Shown: positions 5,779-13,578, counted from the first letter of the stretch. The stretch is DNA of 21,334 nt from an uncultured archaeon (GCA_902385515.1 CABMGC010000041.1:1-21334), one strand, 5' to 3'. Notes: generated from the sequence alone by a model not told the origin. Numbers and translations: made by a program.

Positions 5779-6837
5779 ATGGACAATCGGGTGTTGGGCA
5801 TGTTTCTGACAGCGGCCTCGTCTAATCTTAGCCGGCTGGATCGGCCTTACAAGCTGAACTTCGCCGTCACGTACGCCTGCCAGTCCAGGTGCCGCACGTG
5901 CAACATCTGGCGCACGAAGCCGCACGGCGAACTCACTGGAGGGGAGATCGAGGAGTTCGCGAGGAAGAACGGCTATTTCAGGTGGCTGGCCCTGACCGGC
6001 GGCGAGCCGTTCGTTCGGAGCGACGTGGTCGGAGTCGTCAAGTCCTTTAGCGAAAACTCCAAGGGGCTTTACATGTTCACGTGCCCGACGAATTCCCTCT
6101 GCAACCTGGAGACCGAGGTTGCGCGGGTAAGGGAGATTCTCGAGCTCGGCCTGCCGAGGGCGGCCATAACCGTCAGCCTTGACGGCCATCGCGAACTTCA
6201 TGACAAGACGAGAGGAATTCCAGGGAACTACGACAAGGCCCTGCGGATGTTCAAGGCCCTAAAGGCGCTGAGCGGCGAGCACAAGAATCTGCACGTCGAA
6301 TTCGGGTACACCCTGAGCGCATTCAATCTCGGGCAGTTTGCCAGGACGTTCGATGCGGTGCGTGCCGAAATCCCCGGCATAAGGCACAACGACTTCCACA
6401 TAAACCTCGCCCAGACTTCGGAGAACTACTACAACAACGAAGAGCTGGAACTGTCTCCAGAGCGGTCGGCCGCCGCCGAGGAGCTGAGGTACATACTGGG
6501 GAACAGGGAGGCGGAGCTGGACCCGATCCAGATAATCGAGGGCGCTTTCATAAGGAGGCTCTTGCGTTTCGTTGAGACGGGCAGCGCGGGCATACGGAGC
6601 AGAAGCCTTGACGCATCGCTGTTCATGGACGCCCAGGGCAACGTCTTTCCGTCCATCATGTGGAACAGGAAGATAGGCAACGTGCGCGAATGCGGCTACG
6701 ACCTTAGGAAAATCTGGCACGGCGCGGAGGCCGAGAAAGTGCGGAGCGACCTTGCAAAGGGCAAGGAGCCGAACTGCTGGACGTCGTGCGAGGCATACCA
6801 GGCCCTGATAGGCAACGTGCCAAGCCTTTTGCGCTAG
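5779..6837 (+). CDS. Radical SAM protein with short SPASM/twitch-like C-terminus
   Basis: The radical SAM [4Fe-4S] motif CxxxCxxC is at Cys34, Cys38 and Cys41 (TYACQSRCRTCNIW). It is followed by the SAM-binding LTGGEPFVR and a TIM-barrel pattern including AAITVSLDGHRELHDKTRGI. The C-terminal region (FMDAQGNVFPSIMWNRKIGN, then the late NCWTSCEAYQAL) has the shape of a SPASM/twitch domain but only two cysteines close together, so a full auxiliary cluster is doubtful. Many such proteins modify peptides or sugars; the substrate cannot be told here. The open frame extends to TTG 5758, but ATG 5779 fits a leaderless start from the shared promoter. It ends in TAG, 8 bp from the convergent EEP gene. 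Confidence 0.88.
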   Translation: MDNRVLGMFLTAASSNLSRLDRPYKLNFAVTYACQSRCRTCNIWRTKPHGELTGGEIEEFARKNGYFRWLALTGGEPFVRSDVVGVVKSFSENSKGLYMFTCPTNSLCNLETEVARVREILELGLPRAAITVSLDGHRELHDKTRGIPGNYDKALRMFKALKALSGEHKNLHVEFGYTLSAFNLGQFARTFDAVRAEIPGIRHNDFHINLAQTSENYYNNEELELSPERSAAAEELRYILGNREAELDPIQIIEGAFIRRLLRFVETGSAGIRSRSLDASLFMDAQGNVFPSIMWNRKIGNVRECGYDLRKIWHGAEAEKVRSDLAKGKEPNCWTSCEAYQALIGNVPSLLR

Positions 6838-6845
6838 CAAGGCAG

Positions 6846-7634
6846 CTACTTGAAATCAAGGTAGAGTGGCAGATGGTCCGATACTGTCTCGTCCAGTGTG
6901 CCGAACCCATCCACCTCGACATCCTCCGACACGAGCACATAATCGGCGAACTGGTCCTGGCCTTTCGGGAACATCTCGCTGCGCGTGGATTTTATGCCGA
7001 ACTCCTTGACGAGGTTTCTCATGCCCGCATCTTCGATCATGCGCAGGCTTTCCGTGTCAGGGCTCAAATTGAAGTCTCCGCAGAGTATCGTCCTGCCCTT
7101 TAGCTTTCCGATGAATTTGGTGATTGCGTCCGATTGCTCGAAGCGCTCGGGCGTGTCGGAATGCCACTTGAGGTACACCCATATGCCGTGGAAATTCACG
7201 ATGTTGTACTGCCTGCCTCCGCTCTCCATGCGCGTATGCTGCAGAATCGGCCTGCACCTCTGCTCATCGCCATTCACTGTTTGCCTGATCTCGACCGGCA
7301 GCGAATGCGCTTCGCCACCTATGACTTTTGTTCTGTTTGTGACAAACGTGGCCAGACGCGCGCCTCCATTGGAGTACGGCTGCGTGAGAAGCGGGCCAAA
7401 CCCGGGAAAGGTGTCTTTCAGGCTGTCAAAAATCCTTTCGTCTTCCGCCGTTCCTTCCTTTGCAAAGGCGTCATTGAACTTCGACATCTTGCTCCATTCG
7501 TACTTTTCAGCCTTATCGACATCAAGGACCTCCTGGAAGCAGAACATGTCTGTGCATTTTGCCGAGTCGGCCAGAAAGGGAATTAGCTTTTCCTTCAGTC
7601 TGCCACCCCATATGTTCAGTGACAAAAGTCTCAT
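6846..7634 (-). CDS. Endonuclease/exonuclease/phosphatase (EEP) family hydrolase
   Basis: A 262-residue protein of the Mg2+-dependent DNase I/AP endonuclease/inositol phosphatase fold. All core motifs are present in order: LSLNIWGG (residues 4-11), CFQEV with the metal-binding Glu, IVNFHGIW with the catalytic His, LCGDFNLSPD with Asp and Asn, and the final VSDHLPLYLDF with the Asp-His pair. The substrate is unclear; it lacks the AP-endonuclease-specific signatures I would expect, so a phosphodiesterase on another substrate is possible. The start is supported by GTGAG three bases before the ATG (7638-7642, minus). It is convergent with the radical SAM gene. Confidence 0.9.
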   Translation of the reverse strand: MRLLSLNIWGGRLKEKLIPFLADSAKCTDMFCFQEVLDVDKAEKYEWSKMSKFNDAFAKEGTAEDERIFDSLKDTFPGFGPLLTQPYSNGGARLATFVTNRTKVIGGEAHSLPVEIRQTVNGDEQRCRPILQHTRMESGGRQYNIVNFHGIWVYLKWHSDTPERFEQSDAITKFIGKLKGRTILCGDFNLSPDTESLRMIEDAGMRNLVKEFGIKSTRSEMFPKGQDQFADYVLVSEDVEVDGFGTLDETVSDHLPLYLDFK

Positions 7635-7679
7635 GCGCTCACGTTAAGTTATTTTCAATGGGCAAACAGAAAGTCAGGC

Positions 7680-7827
7680 TGGGGTTGCCGGGATTTGAAC
7701 CCGAACTTGCAGGTAACTTCTAGCGAATCATCTTGTTTCATCGCTCCAAATCTCAGTCATCGCCTTGCGGCTCAATAATTTTTAAACATCTGGAGCCTGC
7801 CGCGCTGCCAGATTACGCCACAACCCC
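7680..7827 (-). tRNA. tRNA-Trp (CCA anticodon) with a 75-nt intron
   Basis: Minus strand. The acceptor stem is GGGGTTG/CAACCCC; the D stem is GCG/CGC; the anticodon stem is GCAGG/CCTGC; the loop is C-T-CCA-G-A; the T stem is TCGGG/CCCGG with loop TTCAAAT; the discriminator is A at 7680. No CCA tail is encoded. The exons are 7790-7827 and 7680-7714, giving a 73-nt mature tRNA, with the intron (7715-7789) at the canonical archaeal position 37/38. I could not draw a perfect bulge-helix-bulge: the central helix would have a C-A mismatch. An AT-rich promoter region (about 7832-7862) is shared with the divergent HAD gene. Confidence 0.93.
7715..7789 (-). ncRNA. tRNA-Trp intron, possible C/D-type 2'-O-methylation guide
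   Basis: In several archaea the tRNA-Trp intron acts as a C/D box guide for methylation of its own tRNA. This intron has GCGATGA (7757-7763, C-box-like) and TTTGGAGC (7743-7750), which pairs with G31-A38 of the spliced anticodon arm over 8 bp including one G-U. Directly after one further base comes ATGA (7738-7741), a possible degenerate D' box. This puts C34 opposite the fifth base before that box, as the guide rule requires. AGATGAT (7727-7733) could be C'. A clear terminal D box is missing, so the function is a hypothesis. Confidence 0.4.
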
Positions 7828-7894
7828 TCGCTTTTAAATCTTATATTATGCAATATATATTTCTTGTCATGCCTTTGTTTGCCTTGGTGTTTAC

Positions 7895-8500
7895 ACGATA
7901 AAAGCGATAATATTCGACATAGGCGGCGTGCTGATATACTTCTCCAACGACGATCACTACTACCCTTACCTGTCAAAGATAAGCGGAGTTAGCGTGAGGA
8001 AGATAAAGCGCATAATAGAGGGGAGGCCCTGGAGCTGGCTCGACAAGGACGAGATATCACAGATGGATTTCGACCGGATGGTTTCGCACAAGCTAGGCAT
8101 AGAGGAGAAGGACATAAAGTGGTACGAGGCGTACGTCAAGGAGGGCAGGCTCAATAGGCCGCTAATGAGGGAGGCAAGGAAGCTGTCTAAGAGCTACAAG
8201 GTCGCCTATCTCACGAACGTCGATATGTCCAGGTACACGTACACGATAAAGGTGATGAAGCCCTACGCGAAGGTCTTCGACCGCGAATTCGCGTCCTGCT
8301 ACATCCACCTCAGAAAGCCGGGCAAGGAGATATACCTTTACGCAGCGCACAAGCTCGGCGTCAAGCCCGAGGAGGCGGTGTTCATAGACAACCAGAAGAA
8401 CAACGTCGACGGCGCCAAGCGTGCGGGATTAAAAGCGATACTGTTCAAGAATAATGAAGACCTTAGGAAGAAGCTGAGGAAACTCGAAGTCAAGTGGTAG
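7895..8500 (+). CDS. HAD-superfamily hydrolase without a standard start codon
   Basis: HAD phosphatases begin with a motif such as MIKAIIFDIGGVL, whose first Asp is the nucleophile. Here IKAIIFDIGGVLIYF is encoded from 7898, but the frame back to its stop at 7835 has no ATG, GTG or TTG; the first one is GTG 7928, after the nucleophile. The codon aligned with Met is ACG (7895). Later motifs are present: YLTNVD (motif II Thr), RKPGKEIYLYAAHKLG (motif III Lys) and AVFIDNQKNNVDGAKRAG (motif IV). DxG instead of DxD is seen in YihX-type glucose-1-phosphate phosphatases. The true start may be a non-standard codon, or a base may be missing near 7890-7898. The end overlaps the ProRS start. Confidence 0.85.
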   Translation, partial: TIKAIIFDIGGVLIYFSNDDHYYPYLSKISGVSVRKIKRIIEGRPWSWLDKDEISQMDFDRMVSHKLGIEEKDIKWYEAYVKEGRLNRPLMREARKLSKSYKVAYLTNVDMSRYTYTIKVMKPYAKVFDREFASCYIHLRKPGKEIYLYAAHKLGVKPEEAVFIDNQKNNVDGAKRAGLKAILFKNNEDLRKKLRKLEVKW

Positions 8501-9957
8501 GCGTGGAGGACAAAGCGAAGGAAAAGGACAAGGGCATAACCGCCAGGAAGGCCGAGGATTTCTCGGAGTGGTACCCCCAGGTCCTCACAAGGTCGGGGTT
8601 CATAGACTATGGCGAGGTGTCTGGCACCATAGTGCTTCGTCCCTCATCCTACTTCGCATGGCAGGAGATAAAGAAGGCCGTCGACGCAAAGTTCAAGAAG
8701 GACGGGATCGAGGACGCCTACTTCCCGCTTTTCATACCCGATCGCCTCCTCATGAAGGAGAAGGAGCACATGGAGGGCTTCAACCCAGAGGTCGCGTGGG
8801 TTACCGAGGCCGGAGGCGCAAAGTTTCCAGAGAGGCTTGCCGTGAGGCCCACTTCCGAGACCATAATGTACGTCAGCTTCGCAAAGTGGATAAGGTCGTG
8901 GAGGGACCTTCCCCTAAGGTATAACCAGTGGAACAACGTAGTCCGGTGGGAGTTCAAGCACCCTACGCCTTTCATAAGGACCAGGGAGTTCCTTTGGAAT
9001 GAGGGCCACAGCGTCTTCGCGACAAAAGAGGAAGCCGAGAAGGAGCGCGACGTCATACTCGGCATATATGAGCGCCTGCTCAAGGACTACCTTGCGCTGC
9101 CGGGCATAATCGGCATGAAGAGCGACAACGAAAAGTTCGCCGGGGCGCTCTCAAGCTTCAGCATAGAGCACGTGATGCCGGACGGTTTCGCTCTGCAGGG
9201 TCCCGATTTCCATCTTGACGGGCAGAACTTCGCAAAGGCCTTCGACATAAAGTTCCTAAACAAGGACGGCGCCACGGAGTACGCGTGGCAGAACACTTTC
9301 GCGATAACCACCAGGGAGCTTGGCGTCATGGTGGCGATGCACGGGGACGACAAGGGCCTAGTGCTCCCCCCGCGAGTGGCGTACGTGCAGATTGTGATAG
9401 TCCCAATTTTGAAGACCGACGCTTCGGCAGCGGTGATAGAGTTCGCGGGCAAGGTGGAGCAACGGCTATCGGACAAGTACAGGGTCAGGCTCGACTCGCG
9501 CGAGGAGTACACCCCTGGCTTCAAGTTCAACGAGTGGGAGATGAAAGGCGTTCCTCTCAGGATTGAGGTCGGTCCGAGAGACATGGCGAAGGGCGTCGTG
9601 GTGTGCGCCAGGAGAGATACGGGTGCGAAAGAAGAAGTGAAACTTGAGGACCTTGAAACCGCCGTGGCCAGGTTGCTTGATGAAGTTCACGAATCACTAT
9701 ACAGCAAAGCCAAGAAATTCCTTGACGACAGCGTTCACGCGGTCAGGGACTATCCCGAATTCAAGAAAACGCTTGATGAAAAGAAGGGCATAATGCACGC
9801 CCCCTGGTGCGGCGACACGAAGTGCGAGCTCGACATAAAGGCGGAGACTGGCGCAAAGATAACGAACATACCCTTCGACCAGGGCAGGCTCGAGGGCAAT
9901 TGCGTCCGCTGCGGCAAACAAGCAAAATACATGGCCAATTTCGCGAGGTCCTATTGA
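8494..9957 (+). CDS. proS: Prolyl-tRNA synthetase, archaeal/eukaryotic type
   Basis: Class II synthetase that charges tRNA-Pro. The N-terminus (DFSEWYPQVLTRSGFIDYGE) and the RPTSE segment are typical of archaeal-type ProRS. Motif 2 is seen in FKHPTPFIRTREFLWNEGH. The anticodon-binding domain follows, and the C-terminal zinc-type domain has cysteines in CGDTKCE and NCVRCGKQA. The last residues are SY, as is usual in this class. The bacterial editing domain is absent. At about 487 residues it has the usual length. The start may be GTG 8494, which overlaps the HAD stop by 7 bp, or GTG 8503; either way the two genes form an operon. Confidence 0.96.
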   Translation: MVGVEDKAKEKDKGITARKAEDFSEWYPQVLTRSGFIDYGEVSGTIVLRPSSYFAWQEIKKAVDAKFKKDGIEDAYFPLFIPDRLLMKEKEHMEGFNPEVAWVTEAGGAKFPERLAVRPTSETIMYVSFAKWIRSWRDLPLRYNQWNNVVRWEFKHPTPFIRTREFLWNEGHSVFATKEEAEKERDVILGIYERLLKDYLALPGIIGMKSDNEKFAGALSSFSIEHVMPDGFALQGPDFHLDGQNFAKAFDIKFLNKDGATEYAWQNTFAITTRELGVMVAMHGDDKGLVLPPRVAYVQIVIVPILKTDASAAVIEFAGKVEQRLSDKYRVRLDSREEYTPGFKFNEWEMKGVPLRIEVGPRDMAKGVVVCARRDTGAKEEVKLEDLETAVARLLDEVHESLYSKAKKFLDDSVHAVRDYPEFKKTLDEKKGIMHAPWCGDTKCELDIKAETGAKITNIPFDQGRLEGNCVRCGKQAKYMANFARSY

Positions 9958-10049
9958 CCAAAAGATCAGATGATTTGCAATTTTCATCACTAATCAGAAA
10001 TACCTCGTATCATCACGCATGTACTTTCTTTTCAACGCTTATAAGCACG

Positions 10050-10910
10050 CTAGGCTGCTATGAGCAAGTACGTGAATATCAGGAGTATGGCGCTCAGGGC
10101 AAGCTTCTTCTTCAACTCGTCCTCGTTGAACAGCATGCCACCCAGGATCACCGCCATGACCACGTAGACTGTGTTCCTTACAGGGGTTACGAGGCTCACG
10201 TCGGCGCCCGTGAGTGACAGGAAATAGGTAAGGCTGAAGCCGACCGTCAGCGCCGCCATCAGAATTATTGGAAGAGCGTAGCTGCGTATGGTGAATACTA
10301 TTTCCTTTATGCCACCGTACTTGACGGATATGAATACTGCGAAGTCGAAGGCCATGAAGATCTCGCACAGGAACAGCAGCGTCGGGACGTCAACGCTTCC
10401 GAGCAGGTATTTGGTGAGCACCGCCTGCATCGCGACGAGCAGCGACCTGACCAACACCATGATCCGGTACTTGTTGCTCTCGAAATCCTTGCCCAGGCCG
10501 CGCTCGAACAGCAGCAAGTATATGATGACGCTTATGACCGCTATGCTGACGTACTGCAGCACCGTCAGGTGCTCTCCCAGCAGGGGTATCGCTAGCAGCG
10601 CGACGAACACCGAAGGCAGCGAGCCGAAGGCCGCAGACGCGACCGATATGCTGCCGTGCTTGAAGATCCTTGCAGCCAAAAGGTACGTGAGCGCCATTAT
10701 GGTGCCGTTGGCGAATATGAGAAACAGCTGCATGTACGTGAGGTCGAAGTTCGCGAAAAGCAGAAGGGGAAGGGACATCGCCGCGGCGATGATGCTGAAG
10801 GCTGAAGTGAACGCGGTGGCATGCTCGTTCTTGAGCGCCAGCTTCTCAACCACCGAGTACACGCCCAAAAGTATGGACGATATAAGCGCGAAGTAGTACC
10901 ACTCGATCAT
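10050..10910 (-). CDS. EamA/DMT-superfamily transporter
   Basis: A 286-residue protein with about ten hydrophobic helices in two halves, as in EamA (drug/metabolite transporter) proteins. The first half opens YYFALISSILLGVYSVVEKL, with family-like positions such as ASAAFGSLPSVFVALLAIPL and LLGEHLTVLQYVSIAVI; the second half has PVRNTVYVVMAVILGGMLFN then EDELKKKLALSA. Such proteins carry small metabolites across the cytoplasmic membrane, and the substrate cannot be inferred. A minus-strand TATA-like ATATAAAC (about 10961-10968) lies upstream. The gene stands alone, with 92 bp between it and the ProRS end and nothing obvious in that gap. Confidence 0.85.
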   Translation of the reverse strand: MIEWYYFALISSILLGVYSVVEKLALKNEHATAFTSAFSIIAAAMSLPLLLFANFDLTYMQLFLIFANGTIMALTYLLAARIFKHGSISVASAAFGSLPSVFVALLAIPLLGEHLTVLQYVSIAVISVIIYLLLFERGLGKDFESNKYRIMVLVRSLLVAMQAVLTKYLLGSVDVPTLLFLCEIFMAFDFAVFISVKYGGIKEIVFTIRSYALPIILMAALTVGFSLTYFLSLTGADVSLVTPVRNTVYVVMAVILGGMLFNEDELKKKLALSAILLIFTYLLIAA

Positions 10911-11020
10911 TAAGTCTACCTAATCCCAAAGCCGTGTTCAAAGAATTAGTTTTGTGCCTTAGGTTTATATCACGTGCGCATGTGTGCCGATCCCGCTTTA
11001 CGGACGGTTCGCAAGCCAAA

Positions 11021-11030
11021 ACATATAAGC
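11021..11030 (+). promoter_or_regulatory. TATA box for the adenosine deaminase-like gene
   Basis: ACATATAAGC predicts transcription from about 11050, leaving a leader of roughly 16 nt before the ATG at 11066. The GGTGAGG at 11031-11037 falls before the predicted transcription start, so it is probably not a ribosome-binding site. Confidence 0.5.
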
Positions 11031-11065
11031 GGTGAGGCGCAACTCATAATCGAAGCCCGCGACGG

Positions 11066-12304
11066 ATGACGCCGCGGGCGCGCATATGCTGGGGTGTTGA
11101 ACTGCTAAGGCAAGCAAACGAAGAACGAGGACGGCTTTTCGAGTCTTTTGACCAGTTCAAGGGCATGCCGCCAGCCGAGCACATGACGCTAGCCGACATT
11201 CGCCCGCGCACGAGGCAGGAACTTGAGCTGGCCGCGGCGATAGCAGGCATCCCCAAGGCGCTAGTCCACAATCACTTGGACGGATCTATTCCTGCAGAGA
11301 TCGTCCTGAAGCTTGCGAAAGAGAGGGACGTGGAATTCAGTTTTCCTGAGAAGGACAGGCTCGGCAATCCTTCGCCGCGCCACGGCGAGGCTATCGATTC
11401 CCCGGATAAGCTGCGTGAGCTGTGGGGCGGCTGGGGCACGTACGACATAGTTGACCAGTTCAGCGCTACCACCAGCCTGATGCAGACGCGGGAGTGCATA
11501 ATTGCCATGACGCAGGAGTATGTGAAGTCTTTGCAGAAGCAGAACATACTGTACGTCGAGACGCGTTTCGCGCCGCAGTACTGCACACAGCAGGGTCTGT
11601 CCCTGGATGAATCGGTAGCAGCGGCACTCGAAGGCCTGAAGAGGGGCAGCGCTGAAACGGGGGTCCGGACTGCACTCATAGTCTGCATAGGACGGGAATC
11701 CGACGTGGAGACCGGCCTTGAAATTGCGGAAACGGCGCTGGCCTACCAGCACAAGGGCGTCGTCGCCCTGGACCTGGCGTGCTGGGAGGTTCCCTACCCG
11801 CCTGAGCTTCACGCAAAGGCATTCGAGGCGACCCTGGGATCCGACCTTAAAAGGACCGTGCACGCCGGCGAGATGTGCTCCACGCAAGAAGAAAACCTGC
11901 GTAACATATTCACCGCGCTCCGCGTGCTCCACGCAGACGGCATAGGTCATGCAATCCCGCTGCCAGCAAGGACTTATGGAGCCGTGCACGATCTGTGGAA
12001 GATGTTCAAGGAGGGCAACGTGCGGCTGGAGTCGAACCCCATATCAAACCTGACGCTGGGCAGCATAAGCGATGCGCGAGTGCTGGAGCTTAACACTCTT
12101 GCGAATAACGGGATACTCGTCACCATAAATGACGACGATCCGAAGATGTGGCGCAACGGGGAACTCGCTTGCAATCTGTACGCCGTTGCGAGGATGCACG
12201 GCACTGATTTTCTCAAGCAGGTCATTGCAAATCCGGTCCGCGCGGCGTTCGGCCTAAGTGAAAAGGAAAAGGAGAACCTCGCCGCGAAGATGGAGTTCGC
12301 ATAA
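11066..12304 (+). CDS. Adenosine deaminase-like amidohydrolase
   Basis: The 412-residue protein has the adenosine/AMP deaminase metal-dependent barrel. Zinc ligands are in KALVHNHLDGS (His68 and His70), VHAGE (His and the catalytic Glu neighbourhood), GIGHAI (catalytic His) and TINDDDP (Asp pair; the family usually reads NTDDP). FAPQY and SNPISNL are also typical. It probably deaminates adenosine or a related purine for salvage. Two features depart from classic Ada: about 60 extra N-terminal residues before the barrel, and DLACWE in place of DLAGDE. A related deaminase specificity is therefore possible. An alternative start at Met34 would remove part of the extension. Confidence 0.87.
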   Translation: MTPRARICWGVELLRQANEERGRLFESFDQFKGMPPAEHMTLADIRPRTRQELELAAAIAGIPKALVHNHLDGSIPAEIVLKLAKERDVEFSFPEKDRLGNPSPRHGEAIDSPDKLRELWGGWGTYDIVDQFSATTSLMQTRECIIAMTQEYVKSLQKQNILYVETRFAPQYCTQQGLSLDESVAAALEGLKRGSAETGVRTALIVCIGRESDVETGLEIAETALAYQHKGVVALDLACWEVPYPPELHAKAFEATLGSDLKRTVHAGEMCSTQEENLRNIFTALRVLHADGIGHAIPLPARTYGAVHDLWKMFKEGNVRLESNPISNLTLGSISDARVLELNTLANNGILVTINDDDPKMWRNGELACNLYAVARMHGTDFLKQVIANPVRAAFGLSEKEKENLAAKMEFA

Positions 12305-12306
12305 GA

Positions 12307-12379
12307 TAGCCCCGACCGGATTCGAACCGATGTAAACGGGTCCAAAGCCCGCTATCCTTGGCCACTAGATGACGGGGCT
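12307..12379 (-). tRNA. tRNA-Gln (TTG anticodon)
   Basis: Minus strand, 73 nt including discriminator A. The acceptor is AGCCCCG/CGGGGCT; the D arm is ATC/GAT around TAGTGGCCAAG; the anticodon stem is GCGGG/CCCGT with loop C-T-TTG-G-A; the T arm is ATCGG/CCGGT around TTCGAAT. No CCA is encoded and there is no intron. It lies 2 bp beyond the deaminase stop on the opposite strand. With an archaeal GluRS nearby and no GlnRS in the window, this tRNA is probably charged by the indirect Glu-tRNA-Gln amidotransferase route. Confidence 0.95.
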
Positions 12380-12441
12380 GCAAGGTAATATGTGCATATC
12401 TTTCATATTAAAGTTTTTGTGGCGATATATCTGCTGATGGC

Positions 12442-13161
12442 ATGACAAGGAGGCTTTACTGGCAGGATGCGTACCTGAAGGAGTTTGATTCGGAAGCGGA
12501 GCGCGCGGAGGCCAACCGCATCGTTTTGCGCGAGACCGCATTCTATCCGACAGGCGGCGGCGCGCCGCACGACACCGGAGTGCTGACACTGAACGGCACC
12601 GAGGTGAAAGTCGTTGATGTCATCAAGGAAGGCGAAGACATAATCCATGTCCTGGACTCGGCCGTCGAAATAAGCTCCGGAGATCGCGTGCATGGCGCGA
12701 TCGACTGGAACAGGCGATACTCCATCATGCGTTATCACACCGCCCTGCACCTTCTCGACGCGATAGTTGAGCGAGGCCATCCAAACTGCAGGATAACTGG
12801 AGGCCAGATCTTCGTGGACAGGGCAAGGATGGACCTTGACTTCCCAGAGCTAAACAGGGAGCTGCTGCAGAAAATAATTGACGAAACCAATGGCGCTGCC
12901 TTGGAAGGTCACGCGGTATTCTCAAAAGAAATAACCCGCGCCGAGGCCTTGAAGATGCCCAACCTCGCGAGGACCGAGCCGGGACGGCTGATGATAATGG
13001 GCATGGACACTGTGCGGCTGATCGAGATCGAGGGCCTGGATGTGCAGATGGACGGAGGCGTGCACGTTGCTAACACTCGGGAGATAGGCAGGATACTGTT
13101 CAACGCGTACGAAAACAAAGGCTCGCACAGAAAGAGGGTGGACGTAGTCCTGGAAAACTGA
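12442..13161 (+). CDS. alaX: AlaX-type alanyl-tRNA editing protein
   Basis: A 239-residue free-standing homologue of the AlaRS editing domain, of AlaX-M size. AlaX hydrolyses Ser- or Gly-mischarged tRNA-Ala. Visible motifs are AFYPTGGGAPHDTG (usual pattern FYPxGGGQPxDxG, here Ala for Gln), the zinc-site YHTALHLLDA with His99 and His103, and VQMDGGVHVANT near residues 201-212. In that motif AlaRS has Cys before GG; here it is Asp204, with His208 kept. The zinc ligand set may therefore be altered. The 3' end is 12 bp from the convergent IscU-like gene. Confidence 0.92.
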   Translation: MTRRLYWQDAYLKEFDSEAERAEANRIVLRETAFYPTGGGAPHDTGVLTLNGTEVKVVDVIKEGEDIIHVLDSAVEISSGDRVHGAIDWNRRYSIMRYHTALHLLDAIVERGHPNCRITGGQIFVDRARMDLDFPELNRELLQKIIDETNGAALEGHAVFSKEITRAEALKMPNLARTEPGRLMIMGMDTVRLIEIEGLDVQMDGGVHVANTREIGRILFNAYENKGSHRKRVDVVLEN

Positions 13162-13173
13162 AGTCCGCTTACA

Positions 13174-13578
13174 TTACAGCTCCTTTGTCTCCGCGTCCAC
13201 TGGCTTGTGGTCGTGCTCGAACACCGCCTTCTTCACCGCCTTAAGAGACAGCGTTGCACAGTGCATCCTGACAGGCCCGGGGTTTACGCCTATCACCTTC
13301 AGAAGGTCATCTTTGGTCATGCTCTCGACCTCGCCGACGCTCTTGCCCTTCAGGTGCTCGGTCAGCATGCTCGCCGTTCCCATAGCTATCACGCAGCCGG
13401 AGCCCTCGAAAGAGGCGTCCGTTATCTTGTTTTTCGCTATCTTGAGGTAGACCGTTATGGCATCTCCGCACGATACGTTGTCCTCGTGCGTGCTCGCGGT
13501 CGCATCGTCCATTTTGCGCTTGTTGCTCGGGTGCTCGTAGTTGTATATGAGCTCCTCCGCGTACATGTCTAGGCCCAT
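13174..13578 (-). CDS. IscU/SufU-like iron-sulfur cluster scaffold
   Basis: A 134-residue NifU-N/IscU-fold protein. The three cluster-binding cysteines are in their expected contexts: SCGD (Cys37, next to the conserved Asp), EGSGCVIAMGTASM (Cys62) and MHCATLSLKAVKKA (Cys107, preceded by His106). It would assemble Fe-S clusters from sulfur delivered by a desulfurase; no desulfurase is in the window. The radical SAM protein at 5779-6837 would be a local client type. The start ATG lies about 34 bp from a minus-strand TATA element (GATATATATT, about 13606-13615). I cannot decide between IscU and SufU subtypes. Confidence 0.92.
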   Translation of the reverse strand: MGLDMYAEELIYNYEHPSNKRKMDDATASTHEDNVSCGDAITVYLKIAKNKITDASFEGSGCVIAMGTASMLTEHLKGKSVGEVESMTKDDLLKVIGVNPGPVRMHCATLSLKAVKKAVFEHDHKPVDAETKEL

